Positions 1-8,800 of a stretch of DNA of 32,277 nt are shown here, piece after piece. A program made the position numbers and the translations under genes. Under the pieces are notes generated by a model, which ran no database searches, was not told where the DNA came from, and was given only the letters and a program-made list of their open reading frames with translations. Numbering within the stretch: position 1 is the stretch's first letter; each line of letters starts with the position of its first letter. Source of the DNA: JAFDZW01 sp038229915 (lineage in GTDB: Bacteria > Bacteroidota > Ignavibacteria > Palsa-1295); contig JBBRNY010000022.1 of the NCBI GenBank assembly GCA_038229915.1, positions 1 through 32,277 on the forward strand, in the 5' to 3' direction.

Positions 1-231
1 AACCCTTCATCGAATGAATTATTTTTGGAATTATATAATGCACAAATGGTAAAGGTGGTAAAGCTCTATGATATTATGGGAAGAGAATTAACCTTACCAG
101 TTCGACTACTTTCGAGTAGTGCTGTCGTAGATGTAAGTTCGCTTCCTAATGCCGCCTATTTAGCAAGGATTACCTTTACCTATAACGAGTACACCAATAC
201 CTATTCATTACCCTTTATCGTCAAGCATTAG
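1..231 (+). CDS. C-terminal end of a type IX secretion cargo protein (5' truncated)
   Basis: Only the last 76 codons lie in the window; the frame is open from base 1 to the TAG at 229-231. The residues read as a type A T9SS sorting domain: NPSSNELFLEL at the start (the usual N-P-x-x-N/D strand), then VKLYDIMGREL (classic LYDxxGRE), then VDVSSLPNAAYLARI (classic VDxSxLxxGxYxxxI), ending in VKH. In Bacteroidota and relatives this roughly 75-residue domain sends a secreted protein across the outer membrane through the Por/Spr machinery, where it is normally cleaved and the protein is anchored or released. The passenger domain lies upstream and cannot be identified. It converges on the next gene across a 25 bp gap with no obvious terminator. 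The family call rests on motif wording; the usual GxY is AAY here. Confidence 0.85.
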   Translation, partial: NPSSNELFLELYNAQMVKVVKLYDIMGRELTLPVRLLSSSAVVDVSSLPNAAYLARITFTYNEYTNTYSLPFIVKH

Positions 232-256
232 TATTTTACTCTCGAAAAAACAATCG

Positions 257-550
257 TTAATGCGATTCCAACGGAATGATCTTTGGTTTAATAACCGTTG
301 CTCGGGGCTCGATCTTTAATTTGGGCTTGGGTTCTTCGGGGTGTTGATATGTGTCTCTTAATTTGTTATCTTTCTGCCTGTTTGTGTTCACGGTAACAGT
401 ATTATTATCACCGCGTTTGCCACTGATGTGAAAAGTCTTGTTGGCTGAATTTATCGACACATCGCCTGACTTTACGTCGTTCACTTGGGCAACGGCTTGA
501 GTCGCAACAAATAGAAAAGATACTCCAAAAAAAACGAAAAGATTTTTCAT
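257..550 (-). CDS. Small secreted protein of unknown function (97 aa)
   Basis: I do not recognise a family. The N-terminus, MKNLFVFFGVSFLFVATQAVA, is a clean type I signal peptide with AVA-Q as the likely cleavage site, leaving about 76 mature residues. The mature part is polar and contains NSANKTFHISGKRGDN followed by a Lys/Pro-rich tail (EEPKPKLKIEP, VIKPKIIP). No cysteine follows the signal, so it is probably not a lipoprotein. The ATG at 548-550 is preceded by AGGAG five bases upstream, one of only two convincing Shine-Dalgarno sites in the window, which supports a real gene. It lies 53 bp downstream of the EamA transporter on the same strand, so it may be co-transcribed or use its own promoter in that gap. 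Confidence 0.7.
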   Translation of the reverse strand: MKNLFVFFGVSFLFVATQAVAQVNDVKSGDVSINSANKTFHISGKRGDNNTVTVNTNRQKDNKLRDTYQHPEEPKPKLKIEPRATVIKPKIIPLESH

Positions 551-555
551 AAAAA

Positions 556-560
556 CTCCT
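556..560 (-). promoter_or_regulatory. Shine-Dalgarno site of the small secreted protein
   Basis: The minus strand reads AGGAG, then five T residues, then the ATG at 548-550. It fits the anti-SD core well and fixes the start. Most other starts in this window have no such site. Confidence 0.6.
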
Positions 561-562
561 CG

Positions 563-592
563 AGTATAATACTAAACTTGCTAAAATATCAA
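563..592 (-). promoter_or_regulatory. Possible sigma70-like promoter for the small secreted protein
   Basis: On the minus strand TTGATA (587-592) and TATACT (563-568) are separated by 18 bp, each one base from the sigma70 consensus. The start point would fall next to the Shine-Dalgarno site, giving a very short leader. Bacteroidota promoters often follow a different consensus (TTG / TAnnTTTG), so this is weak. Confidence 0.28.
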
Positions 593-603
593 CTACTAAT
601 AAT

Positions 604-1545
604 TTAGGAAGGTTCGGTCGTTTCGGGTTGTTGCCCAACCAACATTGCAGATATGATCAAGCCACACCCGACGAGTTCGGAGGGGTTCATTCGTTCTCCT
701 AATATGAGATAGCCTATGAGCACGGTTACTACCGGCTCTAATGTGTAGATCAGCACTGCCGCCGTTGGAGAGATCTCTTTTTGGTAGAGAGCTTGAATGA
801 ACGATGACGCTGCGGTGGCGAGTATTGTTGTATAGAGAATCGAGAAGATCAGGTAATTGGTTAAATGAAAATGCAATGGTGCTGTGAATGGTAATACGAT
901 CAGTATGCAAAACAACGCAACCGTCAATTGCATCGCGCTGAGTGCAATTGCCGAATTGACCTCTCCGCCAATGGCTTCTTCTACCAGCGGAAACGTCTTG
1001 TCAAGCCATAATATATAAACACCAAAGGCAAGGGCGCAGAGCAGAGTCAGAAAATCGCCAATTACTATGCCATCAAACGGATAGGGGTGAGTTAATAACA
1101 CAATACCTATTGCCGCGGCAATGATCGAGATGATCTTTCTCGAAGTGAATTTCTCGAAGCCGATCATTCTGGCAAACAGTGGTGTCCAGAGAACTGTTGT
1201 TGAAGTCAAGAATGCCGATTTCGACGTAGTTGTCGTCAGCAACCCCATAAATTGGAAAATATACCCAAAACCAAGTGTTGAACCAACGATAAGAATATTT
1301 TTTCTTAATTTTAGCTCATTTGGAGTTTTGGCTCTAAATAACAGCATTACTCCTTTTCTCGCCGCCGGGAAAAAAGACAAAAAGATTACCAATGAGAGCG
1401 CAAATCGTAATGCCGCAAATAGGAGAGGGGAAATATCACCGAAAGAATCTTGTACAATTGCAAACGTCGTGCCCCAGACCATCGTCAGGAGCGTCAGAGT
1501 CAGCACCGCACGGCGCTTTTTATGGTAAAGTGGTGGTGTTGCCAT
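604..1545 (-). CDS. EamA/DMT-family transporter
   Basis: This is a 313-residue multi-pass inner-membrane protein with the pattern of the drug/metabolite transporter superfamily, which has two EamA repeats of about five helices each. Family wording includes LTLLTMVWGTTFAIVQDSFGD at the first helix and, in the second repeat, a QALYQKEISPTAAVLIYTLEPV-like segment followed by LIGYLILGERMNPSELVGCGLI (typical E-P-v, GE and G/I endings). The substrate cannot be told; relatives export amino acids or other metabolites. I chose the ATG at 1543-1545 (MATPPLYHKKRR, a basic segment before helix 1). An in-frame TTG at 1569 would add eight residues. Neither start has a Shine-Dalgarno sequence. The gene is divergent from rpoB, with about 390 bp between them. 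Confidence 0.85.
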   Translation of the reverse strand: MATPPLYHKKRRAVLTLTLLTMVWGTTFAIVQDSFGDISPLLFAALRFALSLVIFLSFFPAARKGVMLLFRAKTPNELKLRKNILIVGSTLGFGYIFQFMGLLTTTTSKSAFLTSTTVLWTPLFARMIGFEKFTSRKIISIIAAAIGIVLLTHPYPFDGIVIGDFLTLLCALAFGVYILWLDKTFPLVEEAIGGEVNSAIALSAMQLTVALFCILIVLPFTAPLHFHLTNYLIFSILYTTILATAASSFIQALYQKEISPTAAVLIYTLEPVVTVLIGYLILGERMNPSELVGCGLIISAMLVGQQPETTEPS

Positions 1546-1768
1546 ATTCGCTAAGCGGCTGATTAACAACGATTTCAGAACGTCGGTTACAGGATATTCG
1601 TATTGTTTGTCGGCGGGGAATTATTAAATAGCAAAAGTCGTTTGCGATGGGCTGAATTCTGAATCCTTTTGTCGGACACAACGTATATCTGTAGTCTCGT
1701 ACAGAAGCTTTCAATCACTCATAAAAACCGAACGCAACCTTGCAAAGCATTGATCGTGCACCTCTTTT
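1546..1768. other. Non-coding part of the EamA-rpoB intergenic region
   Basis: This stretch between divergent genes contains no convincing gene. A 64-codon open frame on the minus strand across 1520-1714 has no family features and no start signal. The region must contain the EamA promoter and probably an rpoB promoter, but I cannot place either with confidence. The best plus-strand candidate, TTGTTT at 1603-1608 with TAAATA at 1625-1630, is poor. Towards the rpoB side the sequence becomes rich in inverted repeats. Confidence 0.6.
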
Positions 1769-1799
1769 CGTATTCGCTTGCGAATACGCCTGTTTTTTT
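1769..1799 (+). terminator. Hairpin plus T-run: intrinsic terminator or attenuator in the rpoB leader
   Basis: The arm at 1769-1777 (CGTATTCGC) is perfectly complementary to 1780-1788 (GCGAATACG). In practice this is an eight-pair stem with a four-base CTTG loop, followed by seven T residues at 1793-1799. The T-run lies only on the plus-strand side. No annotated plus-strand gene lies upstream between here and the divergent EamA gene, so the hairpin would act either on a leader transcript heading into rpoB (attenuation) or at the end of a short untranslated RNA. Confidence 0.55.
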
Positions 1800-1884
1800 A
1801 TGAACCGAGACCTCGGTTCGTCTGTACCAAAATCACTAAAAAGTACCTATTGCCAGTAACGGCAATAGCACGCTGTATTAGCGT
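1800..1884 (+). promoter_or_regulatory. Three further tandem hairpins in the rpoB leader
   Basis: Directly after the T-run come three perfect inverted repeats. GAACCGAG at 1802-1809 pairs with CTCGGTTC at 1812-1819, extendable by one wobble and one A-T pair. CTATTGCC at 1847-1854 pairs with GGCAATAG at 1861-1868 across a six-base loop. ACGCT at 1870-1874 pairs with AGCGT at 1880-1884 across a five-base loop. Together with the T-tailed hairpin upstream they fill most of the 115 bp that end about 50 bp before the rpoB start. The structures are read directly from the sequence. A role as a binding site for an autoregulatory protein or as a multi-step attenuator is inferred. They could also be DNA operator palindromes. 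Confidence 0.5.
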
Positions 1885-1935
1885 CACGATAACGTTTCGT
1901 TCGTTTTATACAATTTTTAAATAGAATACTGTAGT

Positions 1936-4900
1936 ATGGCAAAAAAGTCGGCTGCTTCCTTACTCAACGGAGCGCATATCATTGAAAACGGTAGAATCTC
2001 CTTCTCGAAGATTCCCAAAGAATATGATATGCCTGATCTCCTCGATGTTCAGTTAAAATCCTTTCAAGAATTCTTGCAATCGGGCGTTCCGCTTTCTGAG
2101 CGTATCGTTACGGGCTTGGAATCGGTATTTCAGTTGAACTTCCCGATCGTGGATTCACGCGAGACGTTCATTCTTGAATATCTCGATTACCGCCTCGAAA
2201 AACCGCGCTACAATATCATGGAGTGCCAAGAACGAGGCTTGACATATAGTGTGCCACTCAAAGCACGTCTTCGTCTATCGTCGAAGAATGCAGCCGAAGG
2301 CACCGAAGATTTCGTCGAGACGATCGAACAGGAAGTGTTCCTCGGTAACTTGCCGATGATGACTGACAAGGGTACGTTCATCATCAATGGTGCTGAGCGC
2401 GTTGTCGTCAGCCAGCTCCATCGTTCGCCCGGTGTGTTCTTTTCTGAGAGCATGCATCCGAACGGTACTACGATCTTCTCTGGTCGTGTCATCCCATTCC
2501 GCGGAAGCTGGGTTGAGTTTACAACTGATATTAATAACGTTCTTTGGGCATACATTGACCGTAAGAAGAAATTCCCAGTAACAATGTTACTCCGCGCTCT
2601 CGGATATTCAACCGATGAGCAGATCCTTGATCTTTTCAATCTCGTTACCGAACTTGATGCCAAAAAGGCAAAGTTCGATGATTATGTCGGTCGCAAAGTT
2701 GCTGCTGACGTTATTGATATGTCAACGGGAGAGATCTTTCTCAGTAAAGATTCTGAGTTTAAAGATGAGCATATCGAACAGCTCAAGAAGAGCGGCGTAA
2801 AGACTATCAAGTTCTTAGAACTCGAAGAGACTGGCGGCGCGGTCATTATGAATACGATCGCAAAAGATCCTTCGCGTTCGACCGATGATGCTTTCGAAGC
2901 GATCTATCGAGTGATGCGCTCGACCGAGGCTCCGGATATGGAGACGGCTCGTGGGTTGCTCGAAAAAATGTTCTTCACACAAAAGCGTTACGACCTCGGT
3001 TTGGTCGGTCGTTTGCGTTTGAACCAACGCCTCAGCCTTGAGATACCAAATGATGTCACCACTCTTGCAAAAGAGGACATCGTGGCGATCTTGCAATATA
3101 TTATTAAGCTCCAACTTGGTAAGGCATCGCTTGATGATATTGATCATCTTGGCAATCGCCGCGTCCGTACAGTTGGCGAGCAGCTTGCACAGCAATTTAA
3201 CGTTGGTCTTGCCCGTATGGCTCGTACCATTCGTGAACGTATGAGCATTCACGATGAAAAAGTTGGACCAGCTGATCTTGTTAATGCCCGTACCGTTACG
3301 AGCGTAATCAACACGTTCTACGGCACCAACCAGCTTTCACAGTTTATGGATCAGACCAATCCGCTTGCTGAAATGACGCACAAACGTCGTATGTCAGCCC
3401 TCGGACCTGGTGGTCTTACCCGTGAACGCGCCGGCTTCGAAGTCCGTGACGTTCACTATACACACTACGGTCGTCTTTGCCCGATCGAAACACCTGAAGG
3501 ACCGAATATCGGTCTTATCTCATCACTTGCAGTGTTCGCACAAGTCAATAAATTTGGCTTTATCGAAACACCGTATCGTATCGTGAAGAACGGTAAAGTA
3601 ACAAGTGATATTGTGTACTTGACTGCCGATGATGAAGAAGATAAGATCATCGCACAGGCAAATCAGATGCTCGATTCGCATCGCAAATTTATCGGTGAAC
3701 GTATCAGTTGCCGTCAGTTTGGCGACTTCGTACTAAAGTCACCTGACGAAGTTCAGTTTATGGACGTTGCACCAACGCAGATCGTTAGTGCTGCTGCTGC
3801 GCTCATCCCGTTCCTTGAGCATGATGATGCGAACCGCGCATTGATGGGCTCGAATATGCAACGCCAAGCAGTGCCGTTGCTCCGTCCGGAAGCTCCGGTC
3901 GTCGCAACAGGTCTCGAAGGCAAACTTGCACGCGATAGCCGTGCACTTATTCTTGCCGAGCGTGACGGTATCGTTCAGAGTGTTGATGCCGAGCGTATCG
4001 TCATTCAATATGAAGACGAAGGAACACGCGACGAAGTGCTTGCGAGTTTTGATGACAGTCGTATCAAAGAATATAAGCTCACGAAGTTCTTCCGTTCGAA
4101 CCAAGATACTTGTATCAACCATCGTCCGAGCGTCAAAGCCGGACAGCACGTCAAAAAAGGCGATGTCTTGGTTGATTCGTCTTCGACCGAAGGCGGCGAG
4201 CTCGCTCTCGGACGCAACGTGATCGTAGCATTTATGCCATGGAGAGGTTATAACTTCGAAGATGCTATCGTGATCAGCGAGCGCGTCGTTTCCGAAGATA
4301 TTTATACCTCGATCCACATTGAAGAGTATGAACTCCACGTTCGTGATACCAAGCGCGGTGAAGAAGAGCTGACTCGTGAAATTCCGAACGTTTCGGAAGA
4401 AGCAACGAAAGATCTTGATGAAAACGGATTGATCCGTATTGGCGCCGAAGTAAAAGAAGGTGATATTCTGATCGGAAAGATCACGCCGAAAGGTGAGACC
4501 GATCCGACACCGGAAGAAAAGCTCTTACGAGCGATCTTCGGTGATAAAGCTGGTGATGTGAAAGATGCATCGTTGAAGGCACCTCCAGGTTTGAAAGGCG
4601 TCGTTGTCGAGACAAAATTGTTCTCGCGCAAAGGCACCAAAAAAGAAGGCGAAGAAAAACGTGATGAGAAAAAACGTTTGGATGTGATCGACAAATATTA
4701 TACCGATCAGCTTCGTGAAATTAATACCAGACTTGCAGAAAAGCTTCTAAAAGTACTTGACGGCGAAGCGGGTATTGGTGTTCGTGATCTCGACGGCGGC
4801 GTTGTGCTCCGTTCAGGCGTTACGTTCAAACACGATACGTTGTTCTCGCGTCTTGATGAACTCGATAAACTTTCGGTCGGTACTGATTGGATCGATGATC

Positions 4901-5748
4901 GTCGCAAGATGAACCTCATCCGCAAGATCTACGAAGGCTATTGGACCAAACGCGAAGACGTCGAAGCCGATGTTCGTCGCGAGAAATCAAAAGTTGGTCT
5001 TGGTGATGAGCTCCAACCGGGTATTATGCAAATGGCAAAGGTTTATGTTGCCAAAAAGCGTAAGCTTTCGGTCGGTGATAAGATGGCAGGACGCCACGGT
5101 AACAAGGGAGTTGTTGCGAAGATCGTCCCAGCCGAAGATCTTCCGTTCCTTGCTGATGGCAGACAAGTTGACATCGTGCTCAATCCGCTTGGTGTGCCGA
5201 GTCGTATGAATATCGGACAGTTGTACGAAACCGCTCTTGGTTTTGCTGCAAAGAGACTCGGTGTTCGTTTCGAAACACCGATCTTCGATGGCGCACATTG
5301 GGATGATGTTCATGGCTATCTCAAAGAAGCCGGTCTTGATGAAGACGGACGTTCGCAACTTTATGATGGACGTACCGGCGAGCCGTTTGATCAGCGTGTG
5401 ACCGTTGGTTGCATTTATATGCTCAAACTATCGCATTTGGTTGATGACAAGATCCACGCAAGATCGATCGGACCATACTCATTGATCACCCAGCAGCCGC
5501 TTGGTGGTAAGGCACAGTTCGGTGGTCAGCGTTTCGGAGAGATGGAAGTGTGGGCGCTCGAAGCATACGGCGCAGCACATGCACTTCAAGAGATCTTAAC
5601 CGTAAAGTCGGATGACGTACCGGGTCGTTCGCGCGTCTATGAGGCGATCGTTAAAGGCGAGAATATGCCGGAGCCAAGTGTTCCGGAGTCATTCTCGGTG
5701 TTGGTGCGCGAGCTGCAAGGCTTGGCACTTGAAGTAACGATCAGCTAA
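1936..5748 (+). CDS. rpoB: DNA-directed RNA polymerase subunit beta
   Basis: This is the full-length 1270-residue beta subunit, normal for Bacteroidota-type RpoB. With beta' it forms the catalytic core of RNA polymerase. The rifampicin region begins GTNQLSQFMDQTNPL at residue 463, and the positions equivalent to E. coli D516, H526 and S531 are D472, H482 and S487, all wild type. The invariant GDKMAGRHGNKG is at 1047-1058, and the C-terminal PLGGKAQFGGQRFGEMEVWA clamp segment is intact. The ATG at 1936 has no Shine-Dalgarno sequence. Unusually, rplJ and rplL are not immediately upstream: the preceding gene is a divergent transporter, and the leader carries a series of hairpins. rpoC follows after 111 bp on the same strand, so the pair is presumably one transcription unit. 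Confidence 0.98.
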   Translation: MAKKSAASLLNGAHIIENGRISFSKIPKEYDMPDLLDVQLKSFQEFLQSGVPLSERIVTGLESVFQLNFPIVDSRETFILEYLDYRLEKPRYNIMECQERGLTYSVPLKARLRLSSKNAAEGTEDFVETIEQEVFLGNLPMMTDKGTFIINGAERVVVSQLHRSPGVFFSESMHPNGTTIFSGRVIPFRGSWVEFTTDINNVLWAYIDRKKKFPVTMLLRALGYSTDEQILDLFNLVTELDAKKAKFDDYVGRKVAADVIDMSTGEIFLSKDSEFKDEHIEQLKKSGVKTIKFLELEETGGAVIMNTIAKDPSRSTDDAFEAIYRVMRSTEAPDMETARGLLEKMFFTQKRYDLGLVGRLRLNQRLSLEIPNDVTTLAKEDIVAILQYIIKLQLGKASLDDIDHLGNRRVRTVGEQLAQQFNVGLARMARTIRERMSIHDEKVGPADLVNARTVTSVINTFYGTNQLSQFMDQTNPLAEMTHKRRMSALGPGGLTRERAGFEVRDVHYTHYGRLCPIETPEGPNIGLISSLAVFAQVNKFGFIETPYRIVKNGKVTSDIVYLTADDEEDKIIAQANQMLDSHRKFIGERISCRQFGDFVLKSPDEVQFMDVAPTQIVSAAAALIPFLEHDDANRALMGSNMQRQAVPLLRPEAPVVATGLEGKLARDSRALILAERDGIVQSVDAERIVIQYEDEGTRDEVLASFDDSRIKEYKLTKFFRSNQDTCINHRPSVKAGQHVKKGDVLVDSSSTEGGELALGRNVIVAFMPWRGYNFEDAIVISERVVSEDIYTSIHIEEYELHVRDTKRGEEELTREIPNVSEEATKDLDENGLIRIGAEVKEGDILIGKITPKGETDPTPEEKLLRAIFGDKAGDVKDASLKAPPGLKGVVVETKLFSRKGTKKEGEEKRDEKKRLDVIDKYYTDQLREINTRLAEKLLKVLDGEAGIGVRDLDGGVVLRSGVTFKHDTLFSRLDELDKLSVGTDWIDDRRKMNLIRKIYEGYWTKREDVEADVRREKSKVGLGDELQPGIMQMAKVYVAKKRKLSVGDKMAGRHGNKGVVAKIVPAEDLPFLADGRQVDIVLNPLGVPSRMNIGQLYETALGFAAKRLGVRFETPIFDGAHWDDVHGYLKEAGLDEDGRSQLYDGRTGEPFDQRVTVGCIYMLKLSHLVDDKIHARSIGPYSLITQQPLGGKAQFGGQRFGEMEVWALEAYGAAHALQEILTVKSDDVPGRSRVYEAIVKGENMPEPSVPESFSVLVRELQGLALEVTIS

Positions 5749-5761
5749 AGGAATTAGGGAA

Positions 5762-5797
5762 TAGGGGATAGAGTATCGAAAAAATACTCTCCCCCTA
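5762..5797 (+). promoter_or_regulatory. Intercistronic hairpin between rpoB and rpoC
   Basis: AGAGTAT (5770-5776) pairs with ATACTCT (5784-5790) across a seven-base A-rich loop. The stem continues after a small internal loop with TAGGGG (5762-5767) against CCCCTA (5792-5797), giving about 13 base pairs in all. No T-run follows, so it is unlikely to be an intrinsic terminator. It could be an RNase processing or stability element that uncouples rpoB and rpoC messages, which is an inference. The remaining bases before rpoC are A/T-rich and show nothing else. Confidence 0.5.
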
Positions 5798-5859
5798 TAG
5801 ACCCACCTTGCTCTTAGATATTAGAATAAAAGTTTAGAGAACAATAGAAAGATTAGATT

Positions 5860-8800
5860 ATGGCTTACATGCTTCCGATGGAATCTCCGTTTAAGAAGTT
5901 TTCACAGATCACGATCAGTCTGGCAAGTCTCGAGAGTATTCTCACGAGAAGCCATGGCGAAGTGACGAAGCCCGAGACGATCAACTACCGATCATACCGT
6001 CCGGAAAAAGATGGTTTGTTCTGCGAGAAGATCTTCGGACCAACCCGCGATTGGGAATGCTTCTGCGGCAAGTACAAACGTATCCGCTACAAAGGTATTA
6101 TTTGTGATCGTTGCGGCGTAGAGGTGACAACGAAATCCGTTCGTCGCGAACGCTTCGGACATATTGCTCTTGCAGTACCTGTCGTTCATATTTGGTACTT
6201 CCGTTCGTTGCCGAACAAGATCGGACATTTGCTCGGTATTCCGAGTAAAGATCTTGAAAAGATCATCTATTACGAATCGTACGTCGTCGTAAGCCCCGGC
6301 ACAACCGGTTTGCCGGCGAAGCATCTTCTGACCGAAGAAGAATATTATCGTATTCTTGATTCATTGCCAGCAGAAAATGATAATCTGCATGCCGATGATG
6401 CGAAAAAATTTATTGCCGGTATCGGTGCACCTGCATTGCATGACTTGCTTCGTCGCATTGACATTGAGTCACTTTCGATCGAACTTCGTCGTCAAGCACG
6501 TGAAGAAACTTCACAGCTCAAACGTCAAGATGCTCTTAAGCGTCTTCGTACTGTTGAGTCGTTCCGTCTCGAAGAAGGGAAGATCGAGAACCGCCCTGAG
6601 TGGATGGTACTTAGTGCTATCCCGATCATTCCGCCAGAACTTCGTCCTTTGGTGCCACTTGAAGGCGGACGTTTCGCGACCAGCGATCTCAATGATCTCT
6701 ATCGTCGTGTGATCATTCGTAATAATCGCTTGAAGCGTTTGATGGATATCAAAGCGCCTGAAGTTATTTTGCGTAATGAAAAGCGTATGCTTCAAGAAGC
6801 TGTCGATTCGCTTTTTGATAACTCACGTCGTGCTTCTGCTGTCAAAGCCGATACATCGCGTGCTCTCAAATCGCTTTCAGATACGCTCAAAGGTAAGCAA
6901 GGTCGTTTCCGTCAGAACTTGCTCGGTAAGCGTGTTGATTACTCTGGTCGTTCGGTTATCGTTGTCGGACCTGAGTTGAAACTGCATCAGTGCGGTTTGC
7001 CGAAAGAAATGGCTGTTGAACTCTTCAAGCCCTTCATTATTCGTAAACTGATCGAGCGCGGTATCACCAAGACGGTGAAATCAGCAAAGAAGCTTGTTGA
7101 AAAGAAAACCAATGACGTTTGGGATATTCTTGAATCGATCATTGACGGACATCCGATCATGCTCAATCGTGCACCAACACTGCACAGATTAGGTATTCAG
7201 GCATTCCAACCAAAACTGATCGAAGGACGCGCACTCCAGATCCATCCGCTCGTTTGTACGGCATTTAATGCTGACTTTGACGGTGATCAGATGGCTGTTC
7301 ACGTTCCGTTGTCGTTCGAAGCACAGCTTGAGGCTTCGACATTGATGCTGAGTGCTCATAATATTATCTCTCCACAGAATGGCGAGCCGATCACTGTTCC
7401 TTCACAGGACATGGTACTCGGACCTTATTATCTTACGAAGCACAAAGCAGGCGAACTCGGTGAAGGCTTGATCTTCTCTGATGCGAAAGAAGTGATCATT
7501 GCGTATAACTTGAATCGCCTCGCGTTGCATACGATGATAAAAGTACGACTCAAAGGCAAGATGATCGAAACGACAACCGGTCGTATCATCTTCAACCAGA
7601 TCGTACCCGAAGAACTTGGATACTTGAACGAACTCCTTACGAAGAAACGTCTTCGTCAGATCATTTCGTATAGCTTCCGTACTGTTGGTCTTGTAAAAAC
7701 AGTCGAATTCCTTGACAAGCTTAAGGATATGGGCTTTGCTTTTGCAACCAAGGGCGGCGTGTCGGTAGGACTGACAGATATTGTTATTCCGAAAGAAAAG
7801 AACGAGATCATCGACAAAGCACAAAAGCAAGTTGATGATGTTCATGATAAATACCTCAACGGTTTTATCACAACCGGCGAACGATATAATAAAGTTATTG
7901 ATATCTGGACACGCGCAACAAACCGTGTGGCCGATAAGCTTTTCGAAACACTTCAGCATGATCGCAACGGGTTCAACCCGTTGTATATGATGGTGGACTC
8001 CGGTGCTCGCGGATCAAAAGAACAGGTCCGTCAGCTTGCCGGTATGCGTGGTTTGATGGCTAAACCGCAGAAATCACTTTCGGGACAAACCGGTGAGTTG
8101 ATCGAGAACCCAATTCTTTCGAACTTCCACGAAGGTCTTTCGATCCTTGAGTACTTTATCTCGACCCACGGTGCTCGTAAAGGTCTTGCTGATACCGCTT
8201 TGAAAACGGCTGATGCAGGATACCTCACACGTCGTTTGATCGATGCTGCTCAAGATGCGGTGATCGCGTTGCATGATTGCGACACGATCCGTGGTATTCC
8301 TACGAGCGCATTGAAAGAAGGCGAAGACATTAAAGAAACACTTTCCGAGCGTATTCTCGGTCGTGTAGTTCAGGAAGATGTGATCGACCCATCGACGAAA
8401 AAGATGATCGTCAAGACGGGTGGAATGATCAATGAAGAAGTTGCTGCCGAGATCGCGCAGACTTCGATCGAAACAGTGTTGGTTCGCTCGGTCTTGACCT
8501 GCGAAGCAAAACGTGGTATCTGTGCCTTGTGCTATGGCCGTAACCTCTCGACACATAAGCTTGTCGAAGCTGGTGAAGCCGTTGGTATCATTGCTGCACA
8601 GTCGATCGGTGAACCTGGTACTCAGCTTACACTCCGTACCTTCCATACCGGTGGTACCGCATCGCTTATCGCTTCGCAGTCACAGGTGACTTCGAAATTC
8701 GACGGGCGTGTGCAGTATGAAGGTATGAAAGTTATCAGCAATAGTGAAGGCGAGCAGATCGTACTTTCTCGTTCGGGTATCGTCAATATTCTTGATGATG

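Noticed and set aside
1520..1714. A 64-codon minus-strand open frame upstream of the EamA gene.
   Set aside because: It has no start signal or recognisable sequence and overlaps the EamA 5' end.
3301..3480. Substitutions in the RpoB rifampicin region relative to E. coli (Thr and Asn after the first Gly, Thr for Asn518).
   Set aside because: These are the usual residues in Bacteroidota-type RpoB, and the main resistance positions D472, H482 and S487 are wild type, so no resistance is claimed.
3739..4338. A 199-codon antisense open frame inside rpoB, and other long antisense frames inside rpoB and rpoC (for example 7402-7959 and 8074-8646).
   Set aside because: They lie wholly opposite strongly conserved polymerase sequence, have no family motifs or start signals, and are by-products of the codon usage of the real genes.
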